64,000 bases of DNA from Aquilaria yunnanensis (GCA_039654915.1 JBDJPA010000012.1:1426001-1490000); one strand, 5' to 3'; positions 1-11,369 are shown, counted from the stretch's first letter. Numbers and translations are program-made. The notes: a model not told the origin generated them from the letters alone.

Positions 1-310
1 AAATTTTGGGTAAAATTATTACTTAGCCCTTAATTCTTTTTATTTTATCCATTTAAGTTATTAATTTTATTTTCCTTACAGATTCATCACTGACAGCAAA
101 CTTTTTGTTTGTTTTTATTTTTCTTTGTTTCTTCTATTATTAGTTGATTTTATCTTACATTAATTTTGATCATTAAGAGAACAACATGCGACTTTGATTT
201 GATATGTATATTCATGTATATTTATTGGATTTTAGAATAGTTTAATTGTAATTCTTGTAATACATTAAATGTGTATCAATTTATTAGAAATCCGTCCTAA
301 GATGTAACAT

Positions 311-480
311 ATATCCATGTCCAAATGATTCGGTTAGAATCCATGGCTTGGATATTAATTAAAATTAAATAACGAGATCCTAAGACGGATCATATCCATG
401 TCCAAATGATTCGGTTAGAATCCATGGCTTGGATATTAAATTCCATATCCGAATGATCCGGCAGGATCCACGGTTTGGAA
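311..480 (+). repeat. Three two-stem hairpins in LTR copy 1
   Basis: Hairpin 1 has outer arms ATATCCA 311-317 and TGGATAT 349-355, and inner arms GATTC 327-331 and GAATC 337-341. Hairpin 2 has outer arms 392-398 and 430-436 and inner arms 408-412 and 418-422, with the same stems. Hairpin 3 has outer arms TTCCA 441-445 and TGGAA 476-480, and inner arms GATCC 455-459 and GGATC 464-468, with loop GGCA. In all three the arms are separated by 9 nt on the left and 7 nt on the right. Confidence 0.75.
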
Positions 481-705
481 GAACAAATTATATCCTAAAC
501 TTCTAATAAAAAATAATAATCGCCGCGACATTCAACAAAACCACCACCAGTCGCAAATAAATCGTTCGCCATCGTTCGACATCGAATCAGGAAAAAAAAA
601 TCCGTTCGCGAATCCTCAGCTCGATTAAAAGTCGATTCAAATTCACGGTATAATCCTTCTTTAATCCTCCAAATTTTTTTTATTTTCATTTATACAAGTC
701 ACTAA

Positions 706-1620
706 CCTTTTTTATTATTTCTGCAGAGTTAGCAATAATCTTTGTATGTTTATTATTATTATTGTTATTATTATTCTATTCAAGTCACTAACCATTTAAT
801 TTCTGCTATACTAACAACTAACTTCACTAACCACTAACTTTTATTATTATTGTTATCACTAACATTTAATTTCTGCTATACTAACAATTAATTGTGCTAA
901 CCACTAACTTTTATTATTATTGTTATCACTAACATTTAATTTTTGTTATACTAACAATTAATTGTGCTAACCAATAACTTTTAGTATTATTGTTATCACT
1001 AACATTTAATTTTTGCTATACTAACAATTAATTGTGCTAACCACTAACTTTTATTATTATTGTTATCACTAACATTTAATTTTTGTTATACTAACAATTA
1101 ATTGTGCTAACCAATAACTTTTAGTATTATTGTTATCACTAACATTTAATTTTTGTTATACTAACAATTAATTGTGCTAACCAATAACTTTTAGTATTAT
1201 TGTTATCACTAACATTTAATTTTTGTTATACTAACAATTAATTGTGCTAACCACTAACTTTTAGTATTATTGTTATCACTAACTTTTATGTTTGTTATAC
1301 TAACAATTAATTGTGCTAACCACTAACTTTTAGTATTATTGTTATCACTAACTTTTATGTTTGTTATACTAACAATTAACTGTGCTAACCACTAACTTTC
1401 ATTATTATTGTTATCACTAACCATTTAATTTTTGCTATACTAACAATTAACTGTGCTAACCACTAACTTTCATTATTATTGTTATCACTAACCATTTAAT
1501 TTTTGCTATACTAACAATTAACTGTACTGACCGCTAACTTTTATTATTATTGTTGTCACTAACCATTTAATATTTGTTATACTAACAACTAACTTTACTA
1601 ACTTTATTTATTGTTATTTA
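706..1620 (+). repeat. 70-bp tandem repeat array, about 12 copies
   Basis: The unit contains 'gttatcactaac', 'atactaacaatt' and 'gctaaccactaac' blocks; identical positions recur every 70 bp (for example 1141 and 1211). Outer copies are more diverged and shorter, inner ones nearly identical, as expected for unequal exchange. The related LTR at 25351-29246 has only a short, irregular version at 26450-26830, so the array expanded in this copy. It is AT-rich and has no coding potential. Confidence 0.85.
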
Positions 1621-1779
1621 ATTTTTCTTTATTTTATGGTTAAACTCATTTCATTTAAAGAAATTAGCCATAAAAAAATATATATGTAAAATAAATCTGA
1701 ACCATGTTGTTAAGTCAAAAAAATTGTTTTAGTTCATGGTATATTGGCTGGAAACTGTCTCGTGCCCGCTTTTGAGCTG

Positions 1780-1794
1780 CTTCACCTGGTGAAG
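1780..1794. repeat. Perfect 7-bp inverted repeat in a GC-richer patch
   Basis: CTTCACC and GGTGAAG are separated by a single T. It sits in a patch (about 1755-1830) clearly richer in GC than its surroundings. No counterpart was seen in the other two LTRs of the family. Confidence 0.5.
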
Positions 1795-1958
1795 AGGGTC
1801 TGGCTGAGTAACAACGCCCCGTACCATGATCAAAGATTTTTTTAAACTCTTTGATTTCTTTAAATTAGCTTCTTATTTTTTAACTAAATAAATTAAATAA
1901 ATATAAAGATAAAAATCCATATTTACAATATGGATAAAATTCTTTAAAATTTCGTCAA

Positions 1959-2047
1959 ATTCCGTGTCCAAATGACTCGGCAGAGTCTATGGTTCGGAAT
2001 CAAATCTTCCGTGTCCAAATGACTCGGCAGAGTCCATGGTTCGGAAG
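1959..2047 (+). repeat. Tandem pair of two-stem hairpins in LTR copy 1
   Basis: The first has outer arms ATTCCG 1959-1964 and CGGAAT 1995-2000, and inner arms GACTC 1974-1978 and GAGTC 1983-1987. The second has outer arms CTTCCG 2006-2011 and CGGAAG 2042-2047, and inner arms 2021-2025 and 2030-2034. The loop is GGCA in both. The first base pair of the outer stem differs (A-T against C-G) but remains paired. An equivalent tandem pair lies at 28885-28973. Confidence 0.8.
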
Positions 2048-2162
2048 TATCAAATTTTATACAAATTAACTTAAAAATCCACATTTCGACTAATTCAGTT
2101 AAAATTTCTAAATTAACTGAAAGTTATTTAAAAGCAAAGTAAAACAAAATTAAAATCAACTA

Positions 2163-2307
2163 AGGTGCCAATTTTGGGCGCTATAACAAAGTTGTTTTAG
2201 CGTAACCGTACTCCCGATCCCCGAACTCTCGCAGACCAATTTTAAGGTGACCAATCGACCTAAGAAAACTGATTGGTGGCGACTCCCGAAAACCCGACGT
2301 TGCCACA
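2163..2307 (+). repeat. Conserved 3' block of LTR family A
   Basis: This block (GGTGCCAATTTTGGGCGC, then 'gcgtaaccgtactcccga', 'ctcgcagacc', 'ccaatcgacct', 'ggtggcgactcc' and a terminal GTTGCCACA) is nearly identical at 29099-29246 and recognisable at 60130-60273. It is the best conserved part of an otherwise fast-changing LTR and contains the hairpin at 2180-2201. It probably covers the end of U5 next to the primer-binding site. Confidence 0.7.
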
Positions 2308-5243
2308 ATAAGTTATAACTGTATACATCATGGATTTCTTAGCTATTGTTAGTATTTGAAACTGTGTGCAACCTTATGAAGTGTAGGTTTGACCTCAGGT
2401 CTGACCTTTGGCTAAAATGACTAGCCAAGCATGTTAGTTGTGTAGATATGCTTAAAGTCACATTAAAAACATGTTTAAAACATTAAATCTGAAATTAGAG
2501 CTTAATATAAAAAGCAAACAACCTTAAAGCTCAATATGCTTGAATTTCATGGATGGAATTAGCTTCAGTGTTCCCCATCATGGTTAAGCAGGTTTGTTTT
2601 GACAAAAGAAACATGGTTGTGAAGTCTGGTTTAAAAACTAGGGCTAAAAAAAGAATTAATTAATGTAACCAAATTTATCATGGTTTATTCTGCTATAGAA
2701 TTCTGTAGCCTTTGATTTTCATGGTTAAATTCCTCATTTCAACAACTTCAACAAGTTTTCCTGCATGAACAAGTTTTATATTATAGGGTATAAGCATCTG
2801 TAGAACTTTTAGAGTCAAAAACTTCCCATTTGAAAAATTCAGTTGTTAACTCAAACATAATAATCTAAACCATATGTTCAAAACTTTCAGGTTTGCTCAG
2901 TTCAGTTTTATAGGCAACTGCAAGTTTTCCATCAGTTTTTGGTCAATTTAGCTTAGCAGGCAACTTTTAGGTTTGCAACTTTTAGCTCAATTTAGGTCAG
3001 TTCAAGTTTGCAACTTTCAGGTTTTTGTTCAGTTCAGTTATACAAGCAACTGCAAGTTTTCCATTAGTTTTTACTTGCTTTTCCCAGCTAAGCGCCTCCT
3101 GTAATAAGTTTATACTCTTACCTGTAAATTCTTCTTTCACAAGTTGAAACTCTAATCTATATGAAAAATTCAACAACTTTACCCTATAAATAGAAGAAGA
3201 AAGAAGAATAAGAACAATAATAAGCAACACAAACACAACAAAACATAATGTAAGAACATCTGATCTTCATTTCAATGGCTATTTAACAAAGGTTGAGCCA
3301 TTTGTAGGTTATAAATCATGCAGGTTCATCAAAAACCTATTTCCCAACGAAATATACATGGGTGAATGCACTACAATTCAGTTGTAGTTGCATTAGTTCT
3401 TACAATTTTGCCTAAATACATGCTAAAAGAAGAAACTCAAGAGAAACAAGGTTTTTACACTCCTGAGCACTACTTATTTAAGCTTTTACTGCAACACAAA
3501 AAGCACTTTATATGCTACACTACATTTTGAAATTTTGCACTTGACCACGTAGCCATTTTATTCTCAGCTCTAGAAATATGGTCTCACAAGCTATAAACTC
3601 TCTAGTAGACTTAGATGTCACCAAATATATAGCAACTGCCATCCAGAACTCATCTCCAGTCACTATGCTTGGGAGACTAGAAAGTATGACCATAACATTT
3701 CCTATGTTACTAGGCTTTAGAGGTGCTATAGCACAAGTCTTCATTGGAGAAGTGCAGGACTCTAATAAGGCAGAAGGGAAAGACACATTTTCTGGAGCCT
3801 TTTAATCTGAGGACACGGCCTGCTTTGAAGAAAAATCCAGCAGCTCTATTGCCTGTTCTAAAAAAATATCCAACAGTTTTGTTGTCGTATATGCGTTATG
3901 GGATATGGCATTCGATCCCTAACCGAAATATGTCAAATTTTTTTTATGTTTCATGATGGTACTTAACCTACCACCGCAACCTCATGGATGATAACACAAA
4001 AACATTAGTTAGGACAGCCACATAGAGTAGAAGGTAGATGAGGGAGAAAACTAAAAAAAAACAACATCCAAGCTAGTTGATTTGATAAATACATTAGCAT
4101 TGCTAAAAGTTTTTAAGTATTGCTCTTTAACTTCCTAAGTTTGACCATGTGACAAACTTTTTGCTAGGAAAGAAGTGTTTGCCTGAAACTTTGTCTGTAA
4201 GATTTAAACCATATTTGGGACATGTAGACATATATGTGCAGTAAAAATGAGAAATTTGCAAGGTTGTACTATTCGGGCTAGATTCTACAAGTTTAAGAAC
4301 CAATTCTAGAGGTTTATGTGAACAGGATTTCATTTGTAGTTGAGACTACTATTTTAATGCTTCCATCAGGTTTTACTTGGTTAACAAAACATATATGTTC
4401 AATCTTTCAATCAAAAACAGCTAGTTACCAACAAGTGTACTTAAACCTAGTTTTCAAATTGAAATTCTTGTATAATTTCCAACAGGTTTGGTTCCAATAG
4501 CCCAAATTGCATTTTGAGGTATTTTTGCTCGAATTTCTTGGCCAACTAATTTTTCTTGGTGCAATGTAACTTATTGAATGAGTTTTCCTAGCCTAATTAC
4601 TATTCTAACAACGCAACACACTTCAAAGGAGTATTTCCATGGTTTTCAAGTAGAAGAAGCATTAAACAGAGCCACTATCAAGTGTGTCGTTGGCTTCAAG
4701 CTTATGCTAGAGGCTTCAAGCTTATGTTAGACTTTTAGCTGTAGTTGAGCGTGGAGAGACCTAGAACACCAATCAAAACAAAACCATCCTAAACCTACAA
4801 GACCAAAATCAAAACAAAGATACTGGAGAAATTGTGCACTATGTTACCTGAAAATAGTGCACGACGAGTAATGAAGAGATTGGGCTGGTCTTCGCCTCTA
4901 CTTCGGGTGGCAATTTCAGCAAGATCTCGCCAGCGATCAATGAATAGATTGGGCTCGACGTCAATGAGAAACTTCAAAGGTAGAAGGAAGGAATGGAGGT
5001 TAGGGATTTGGATCAAGAAGATGGTGATCTACATTTGGAAATTATTTGGGATGTTTTTTTTTTATATTTAAGTTTTAAAGTGAACGTTTAAATGAGAGCA
5101 TAGTGGTAATTGAAATATGAAAAACTTACTAAATAGGAAAATGGTGTAAAGAATTTCGAACAACCCAAAAGAAAAAATTGTGCAAAGAAAATGGGACGGT
5201 GAAAGTAATTGATTGAGGATAGTATTAAGAAAGTACTTGTGTT
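2308..5243. other. No recognisable gene; AT-rich intergenic DNA
   Basis: There is an imperfect duplication around 2889-2945 and 3018-3075 ('gttcagtt', 'caactgcaagttttcc'), followed by a promoter-like TATA box (cctataaatag, near 3180-3190). A short tandem duplication 'gcttcaagcttatg' lies at about 4690-4730. A stretch at 3520-3805 is open on both strands (88 and 75 codons) but matches no family I recognise. Around 4795-5071 both strands are also open, with a possible minus-strand splice donor at about 4850. None is good enough to call as a gene. Confidence 0.5.
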
Positions 5244-5671
5244 TAGTGGCGGAACTAGGATTTTTGATTCAGGGGAGTGAACCCGGAGGGGAGTTGACTA
5301 AATCCGGAGGGGAGGGGAGGGATGGCATCATGGTGAGGTAAAGCTGGAGATTGGGAGTAATTTGTACTAATTCAAAGATTAGGATGCAAATCGTACAAGT
5401 TGAAAAATTTGAAGGACTAATATTGCATTTGGGCCATGTTAGAATATCTGTTTAAGACTAGAGGGAATAATTACTCATTTGGTCACTGTTTTATTTAGCG
5501 CCTACCTTGCTGCCCCCCCATCTTCATATTCTTTCAATATTTCCGGGGCCAAAAATCATTTCTAGTCCCTAACTTCTCTTGAATTAACCAATTAAGTACC
5601 TATATTTAAATTTTTTCAAAATTTTCTGGGGGGCAGCGGCACCCCCCTGCCCCTACGTAGGTCCGCCGCTG
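5244..5671. mobile_element. Non-autonomous hAT element (MITE, 428 bp)
   Basis: The left end TAGTGGCGGAACTAGG matches the reverse complement of the right end, CAGCGGCGGACCTACG. Perfect 8-bp target duplications CTTGTGTT flank it at 5236-5243 and 5672-5679. Eight-base duplications and (T/C)A..G ends are typical of hAT elements. The interior has no reading frame of note. Confidence 0.85.
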
Positions 5672-5718
5672 CTTGTGTTAGCTCCCAAATCCAAACAGGA
5701 TGAAAACTTCTATTTTGC

Positions 5719-5824
5719 TGCAGCGGCAACAGATCCCAAAAGTGAATAAACCCTGAAAACAAACGGCTATCAGAGTGGTTCACTTTCAAGGATGAATGAT
5801 TTTCAGGGCCTTATTGCCGCTGCA
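5719..5824. repeat. Foldback sequence
   Basis: TGCAGCGGCAA at 5719-5729 pairs with TTGCCGCTGCA at 5814-5824, and CCCTGAAAA at 5751-5759 with TTTTCAGGG at 5800-5808. The left arm has extra bases between its two blocks. It may be a small MITE remnant; no target duplication was identified. Confidence 0.45.
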
Positions 5825-5839
5825 TCAACTTACAGCGGC

Positions 5840-6737
5840 AAAGTAGGAAGCCCTCAACAAGGATGCTTCAATGCTTGTCATTGGTGCTGCTGATGATGAA
5901 GGACACAAAAGAAAACGAGCCCCCATTGTGTCCAATTCTCGCAGCATCACTATTAGGAATTTAGGAGTGCCCGTGAAACTTGAAATGATCAATCAATTGA
6001 ATTTATTCTAACAATTCTGGGCCTCAAAAGCTAAAAGTCAGCGAAGAACAAAAGAGAGAAAGGTTCCCTCTAGCGGTGTGTTAGGCGAGACAACCTTACG
6101 AATCAACTTTTAACCCAATTTGACCAAAGACAAGTTTCACTACCACATAGAGATAAATGCTAAATGACCGGTAATCAGTGTGGAATTTGTGACAACTCAC
6201 CGTCAAAAAGGCTATCAAACTAGCATTGTCGGACCTAGTCTCGAATGTGATACAGCTAACCAATATTTTAAATATATTAAAATATAAATTTTTATCATTA
6301 AAATTTTTTAAAAAACTATTTTATTAAGTGACGTGAGATATAATAATCGTGAGTCACATTTCAAGCAATTTGATACCAGTATAAAACTCACATAAATATA
6401 GATAAAACAGTATAGTATTTAGTGAAAAAGAGAATTTTAAAAAATAAAAGTTAATGATCTAACCAAACAGAATCTATTCTGGATTCCAGAACAAGTAAAT
6501 CAAATAAACAACAGATCCGAGAAAAACAGAGTCAAAATAAGTCAAGAGCAAGAAGGCGATTATATGCACAGTTAAGGGATTAGATGTCATTAGAAATTTA
6601 AATCTTTCAATATTAAAATATAAACTGATCAACGACTACCATTATCAATTTGAGAAATTTTTACTATAGATCCTGAGAAATCTCCAATCCTCAATTCAAC
6701 GATGATAATCTGATCATTACCATAATTTCCGCCTTCT
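5840..6737. other. 3' flank of the CML gene, no feature seen
   Basis: This AT-rich stretch lies downstream of the minus-strand calmodulin-like gene and should contain its 3' UTR and polyadenylation region. No other gene or repeat was recognised. Confidence 0.5.
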
Positions 6738-7325
6738 TTATGAATTAACGGGATGATCGGTTCTTGCCCCCACCATCATCATAACTTTAAATTCTTCGAA
6801 ATTGACGTACCCATCTCCGTCGCTGTCCACACCGCTAATCATCTTCCGACACTCCGCCAACGAGCAGTCGTCGCCCAGACTCTTCAGCACCTCGTGTAGC
6901 TCCTCTGCAGAGATTGAGCCGTTCCCATCAATGTCGTATACGGAGAACGCCTCCCGCAGACTGGCTAATACCTCGTCAGGGTCGACTCCTTTCGTGTTCA
7001 ACTCCACAAACTCCTTGAAATCGATGTATCCGTCGCCATCCGAGTCCACCTCGCGTATCAGTTGCTGGAGCTCCTCCGCCGTCGTCTCGTGCCCAAGCGA
7101 CCCCATCACGGACCGGAGCTCCGATGACGAGATCCTGCCGTCACCATTGGCGTCGAACTTCTTGAACACCTCCTCCAGCTCCTTGATTTGGGCGTCGGTC
7201 AGGTTCCTTGAAGACGTGCGCAGCAGGTGGTGGTGGTTCTCCGGGGCACCTGGTGCGGCCGACGACGGCGGATTGGAGATCTGAATCTGCTTCTTTTTCC
7301 GATTGAAAATTGAGCCAAATCCCAT
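6738..7325 (-). CDS. CML25: Calmodulin-like calcium-binding protein, CML25 type
   Basis: This single-exon gene encodes a 195-residue calcium sensor with four EF-hands. The loops are at residues 58-69 (DANGDGRISSSE), 94-105 (DSDGDGYIDFKE), 131-142 (DIDGNGSISAEE) and 167-178 (DSDGDGYVNFEE). All four keep Asp at loop position 1 and Glu at position 12, so all should bind Ca2+. The linker with VELNTKG, and AECRKM before loop 4, are characteristic of Arabidopsis CML25 and its close relatives (about 186 residues). The first 40 residues are basic, then Pro- and His-rich, and are not conserved. Gly2 is present, but the position-6 Ser/Thr usual for N-myristoylation is not. The start is the first ATG of the only long frame. 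A weak TATA-like sequence lies at 7431-7438. Partners are unknown; by family it acts as a cytosolic or nuclear Ca2+ relay. Confidence 0.93.
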   Translation of the reverse strand: MGFGSIFNRKKKQIQISNPPSSAAPGAPENHHHLLRTSSRNLTDAQIKELEEVFKKFDANGDGRISSSELRSVMGSLGHETTAEELQQLIREVDSDGDGYIDFKEFVELNTKGVDPDEVLASLREAFSVYDIDGNGSISAEELHEVLKSLGDDCSLAECRKMISGVDSDGDGYVNFEEFKVMMMVGARTDHPVNS

Positions 7326-7640
7326 TTTCAGAAAGCAACGGGAAACGGAGGAGAAGCGACAAAAGCCAGGAAAAAATCTAAAAGACCTGTGGTGGTGGGA
7401 GTGTTGTTGAATGGGGAGAGCTTTTGGGGCTAAATATGGAGGAAGATAATGAGAGATTCAAATGGGAATCCCATTCTTCCTCTCCTCATCAACCCTTCGC
7501 CCTCCTCGCGAGGGATTTTAATTGACGAGAGAATTTCGGCGAGGGTTCGAGGATCTATTTTCTCGTCTGTGATGGGCCCCACCATCTTCTTCTCATTATC
7601 AACGATCGATTATTGTTAAAAGTTCGTTTTTTTGTTTGGG
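7326..7640 (-). promoter_or_regulatory. Promoter and 5' leader region of the CML gene
   Basis: The stretch upstream of the start codon has a TATA-like CATATTTA (minus strand, 7431-7438) about 105 bp from the ATG, then pyrimidine-rich leader sequence. A CCCTCGCGAGG-like palindrome lies near 7502-7514. No known response element was assigned. Confidence 0.4.
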
Positions 7641-8081
7641 CAGGTAGTATTAATATACCAATTCAGGTTAAGCACCCAAAACCAAAATCGTTCCATTCTC
7701 ATCCTCAAATAATAAAAATAAAAATAAAATAAACTGTTAGGTAAAATAAATATTGTCCACCATCAAAATTTAGAATAAAGAAAGTAGAAATAAAATATTT
7801 TATTTTATAAAAACAAAAAAGGAAAAGAAAATTTCCAACTTTTTCTTTTTTCTCCACACATGCAGTCAAACATTCTAAATTAAGGTGGAAAATTGTCGTT
7901 AGTATTTTGAAAGTAGCAAAATGGACCACTTGATTGACAAACAAAGCATCGTGCCTCTGACATTTATTCCATAAATGTACTCATCGTGCCTCTGACACTC
8001 ACCGCACCAACAGCCACTGCGTATGGGTATCGGGAACAAATAAGAGGACATTTATTCCGATGGTTTTTTTTTTTTTTACAG
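7641..8081. other. Intergenic, AT-rich
   Basis: No gene was recognised. A short repeated phrase 'catcgtgcctctgac' occurs twice (about 7947-7998), one copy apparently duplicating the other together with 'atttattcc'. Confidence 0.4.
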
Positions 8082-8442
8082 TGAGATTGTAGCACAATTT
8101 GGAAAGTGATCATCCATAATTTTCACAGAATAAAAAATGATTAAGTATTAATGATCAAAAGATTAAATAATATTGTGTTTGATTGTATTGGAAAAATAAT
8201 TTTTTGGAATTTCAATTTCTAATGGAGATTATTCATTGACAATCTTGGGAAGTAACTTTCTCAATATCTCATATAGGAAACAAACTACAAATGAAACATC
8301 TCTTTTGAAAAAATAAAAATTTAAGAAATTATTTTTGAATTTAACCAAACACAATATTATTTGAATTCTTTTTCTATAATTGGTACTCAATCATTTTTAG
8401 TATTTTAAAGTTGTGAATTTTTATAAATGTTACTACAATTTA
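8082..8442. mobile_element. Foldback (long inverted repeat) MITE
   Basis: The two halves are inverted copies of each other. The best arm is a perfect 17-bp match, 8165-8181 against 8346-8362. Pairing continues outward with mismatches (ATGATT..AGTA blocks, then GATTGTAGCACAATT against the reverse complement of TACTACAATT). There is no coding frame. The class is not resolved, since no clear target duplication was found. Confidence 0.6.
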
Positions 8443-11369
8443 TTTTTTAAGGATTTTGAGAATCATCAAATCAAACACGTTCTATACCATTTCTTTTGTT
8501 CATCATAACATAGTGGAGACAAATTGAACCCAACATTTTGAGTTTCTCAACTTGCAACCTTACCCTCGTGTATTTAACTTTGTCGGTGATATGTTTACTA
8601 CTTACAAGATTAACAGTTGTGCTTATTCATAGAGAACAAAAGCTTTCTTTTATTGATTCTGATACATTGAATACAAATTGAACCCAAAATCATTTTGAAA
8701 CTTTGATGTATATCACCCGTAATTAGAGCTCTTGGAAAATGATTGATGTGAGAAATTGTTTATCATGGATAAGAAGCAATAGCTGTATAGATTGGTCGTT
8801 GTTCAATGGCAAATTAAGGCTGAAATGACCACAACTTGGAAAATCAATAAATTCATTACTAATTTGACATTCGGTCACTAATTTGCTCCAACAACATTAG
8901 CATAAAAGAAGATTTGGATATAAAAAGAAACAACCATGAAAAATTCGATTATTTTGCAATTGTAAGATGATAATTTTTCTGTTTCTGCTAATAAATTTAT
9001 ACAATGAGGTTGTGACTTTCTCTTTTTTTTTTTTTTTTTTCATAAAAGATGTCGACTTATTTTGGCACGATATTTTATCTTTCACCGTAAAAAACCCAAA
9101 AAAAAAAGTTCAATTAAATTTAATTTTAACAATAAATAGTTCGTGGTTGTTATTTAGTATTAGAAGCTAAAAAAAAATTGTCCAACAATTACTTTTAGCT
9201 TTAGAAGTTTGAAAACATCATTATAAAAATTATCCTAACCTATATCACTAATCTTACACTGAAATGGAGCTAATAAAAAAGTTTGGTGATCATGTGGGCT
9301 AAAAAAAGGTCCCGGAGCTTGTTGGATTGGAGAAAGTAAAAGTTTGGTAGTCTTCTAGTGTTATAGCAACTAGCCTTGCCTTATATTGAAGTTACTCAGA
9401 GTATAATCTGTCTGTCAAATAAGATATAAATCGCAACAATTCATATGAATTGTTGGCTACAACATTGCCAGTCTTAGAAGCAACCACCACATCAATACTA
9501 GAATCTGCCTTCTTCATTGAACCAGGATTACAAATATGAAAACACCGTTCTTTTAATTTTTCTGTTCCATTGGAATTTTGACCCAGTTTCATACTATCAA
9601 ATTAGCATGTACCGATCAGATCATATAAATGATTTTATAGATACCCTGATTTCGAATTTCACAAATTTAGAATTTTCAAGTTTCACACGCACAAATTTTT
9701 CTCTTCCAATATTGCATTCTTTGTGATTTATAACGTGGCCAGCAGGGTACAAAGAGGTGCGACAACACCTCCAATAGTTTTTTTAAAAAAATTATAGGTT
9801 ATATTGGTAAAGATATATTTAAAAAATACTACTAATATTATCAAATTAGTTTATTTTATTTCTCAACATTTATATAGGATATTTTTTTGGTTCCCAACAA
9901 TGTTAGAGTAATTTACTTGTAACATAATAAATACAAGTAAAACTCCAGAAAAGCTCATAATTTTTAAAATTTGTCTAGTTTTTTACCCAACTTTATGTAG
10001 AACAAAATATCCTCAAATAAATTTAAATATAAAAAATACCCCAAATTAATGGACTAGTTTTACTGCTCAAATGTCAATTTTATTTTTTAGTTATAGAAAA
10101 ACATATAAGATAAATCTTTTGCACCATATTTTATATTTTTCACTCACATTTTTAAGGAACTTCTCTCCCATAATTTATTATCACGTTGTTATGATATTAG
10201 GATACTATCATCATTATCTTTCTAATTAACAAACAAAAAGTTTTAAGTGGTTACAATTATTTTTCTATATTGCAAACATTGCAAAAAGCATTTACCACAA
10301 ATTTTATTGTTATTTTAATGATGTAAAATTGCCACATATTATTACTAGGTATATTGAGCTAGAAATCCATATCCTTCATTACTATTGTAAATTCATCTCA
10401 AACTTATTTTTCATGTGCTTGATGATCTCCAACTTTTACTGAAAATTGTAAATGAACTTTTTTGTTATATTTCACCAAATTTTTGAAAAATTCCATCACT
10501 GTCCTACACTTTGCTATTTTTTTTTTTTACAAATTTAGCTATTAGTCTTTGTTTCTATATAGATAATACCTCTATATAGTTAACTTATATGTGATGAAAA
10601 TTTTTATTGAAATTCTTTTCAGATCTAGTGATCAATAATGACAACAAACTTAATAAAAGTGAAAAATGGCTAAAAACCAACAAGTAACGAACAAAACATT
10701 AAGAATTGATTTCATACTCCCAATCTTAAATTCCTAGTTATGCCACTGGATTCCACGTATGTTTGTTGTAACAGTTTACAACTCACAAGACTTTTGCTTA
10801 CACGCAAACACATAAAATAGATTAAAATGTGGCGTGAGACTTGTTGGGATCTCTTTATCCTGTCAAATTATTTTCAAACTAATTTATTATTTACAAGTCA
10901 ATGATTTATTTTGGACGATCTTACAAAATCAACAAGGAGTTTAGAGACTTTATCACAAGAATTCAAATACTTTATATTATTCCATTCACCAACTGATATT
11001 TACATATGCTCATAATTAGGCCTACTAGTTCCTATTAAGGCAATGTCATTTAGAAACTCATTTGCTTATGGCTTCATATGATTTGCATATATAAAAATAG
11101 TTTAGAAATATTTGAAAATATATATTATATATATAATTTCATATATAAAAATAATATTGAATAAAACATTTTCTAGATTATCCATCGATGAATTTCTAAT
11201 CCAAAATCTCAGAGACATATGTTCCAAATATTCCCTCCTATTATAGGAGTAATGAATCCCTTATTAAATGCCATAAACATTACTGTATTAATTATATGAT
11301 TTAACATATCCAAGTCTATCCAGTAATAAGTATCATTTGTTGATATACCAAAATCACATAATCACCATA
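8443..11369. other. Intergenic DNA, no gene recognised
   Basis: This is AT-rich sequence with homopolymer runs. A 66-codon minus-strand frame at 9392-9592 is not low-complexity but matches nothing I recognise and has no visible exon partners. No terminal repeats or RNA genes were seen. Confidence 0.45.

Larger units (their letters stand above)
1..2307 (+). mobile_element. 3' part of a long LTR (LTR family A, copy 1)
   Basis: The stretch shares its whole layout with the LTRs at 25351-29246 and 58414-60273: a small GC-rich patch (about 525-640), a region of repeated 'tcactaacc' segments (706-1620), paired hairpins (1959-2047) and a conserved 3' block (2163-2307) ending GTTGCCACA. The 5' end lies outside the window. 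No primer-binding site or gag follows the end at 2307, so this is a solo LTR or a 3' LTR. The family is probably Ty3/gypsy of the TAT/Ogre kind, judged from LTR length and a terminal GGTGGCGACTCC block; that assignment is inference. Confidence 0.75.

Noticed and set aside
1..2307. Integrated pararetrovirus sequence
   Set aside because: The long repeat-rich stretch aligns with two other LTRs in the window and has no viral coding motifs.
6802..7362. Other frames of 160 and 73 codons over the CML gene
   Set aside because: They are shadows of the high-GC CML coding sequence; only the 195-codon frame has EF-hands.
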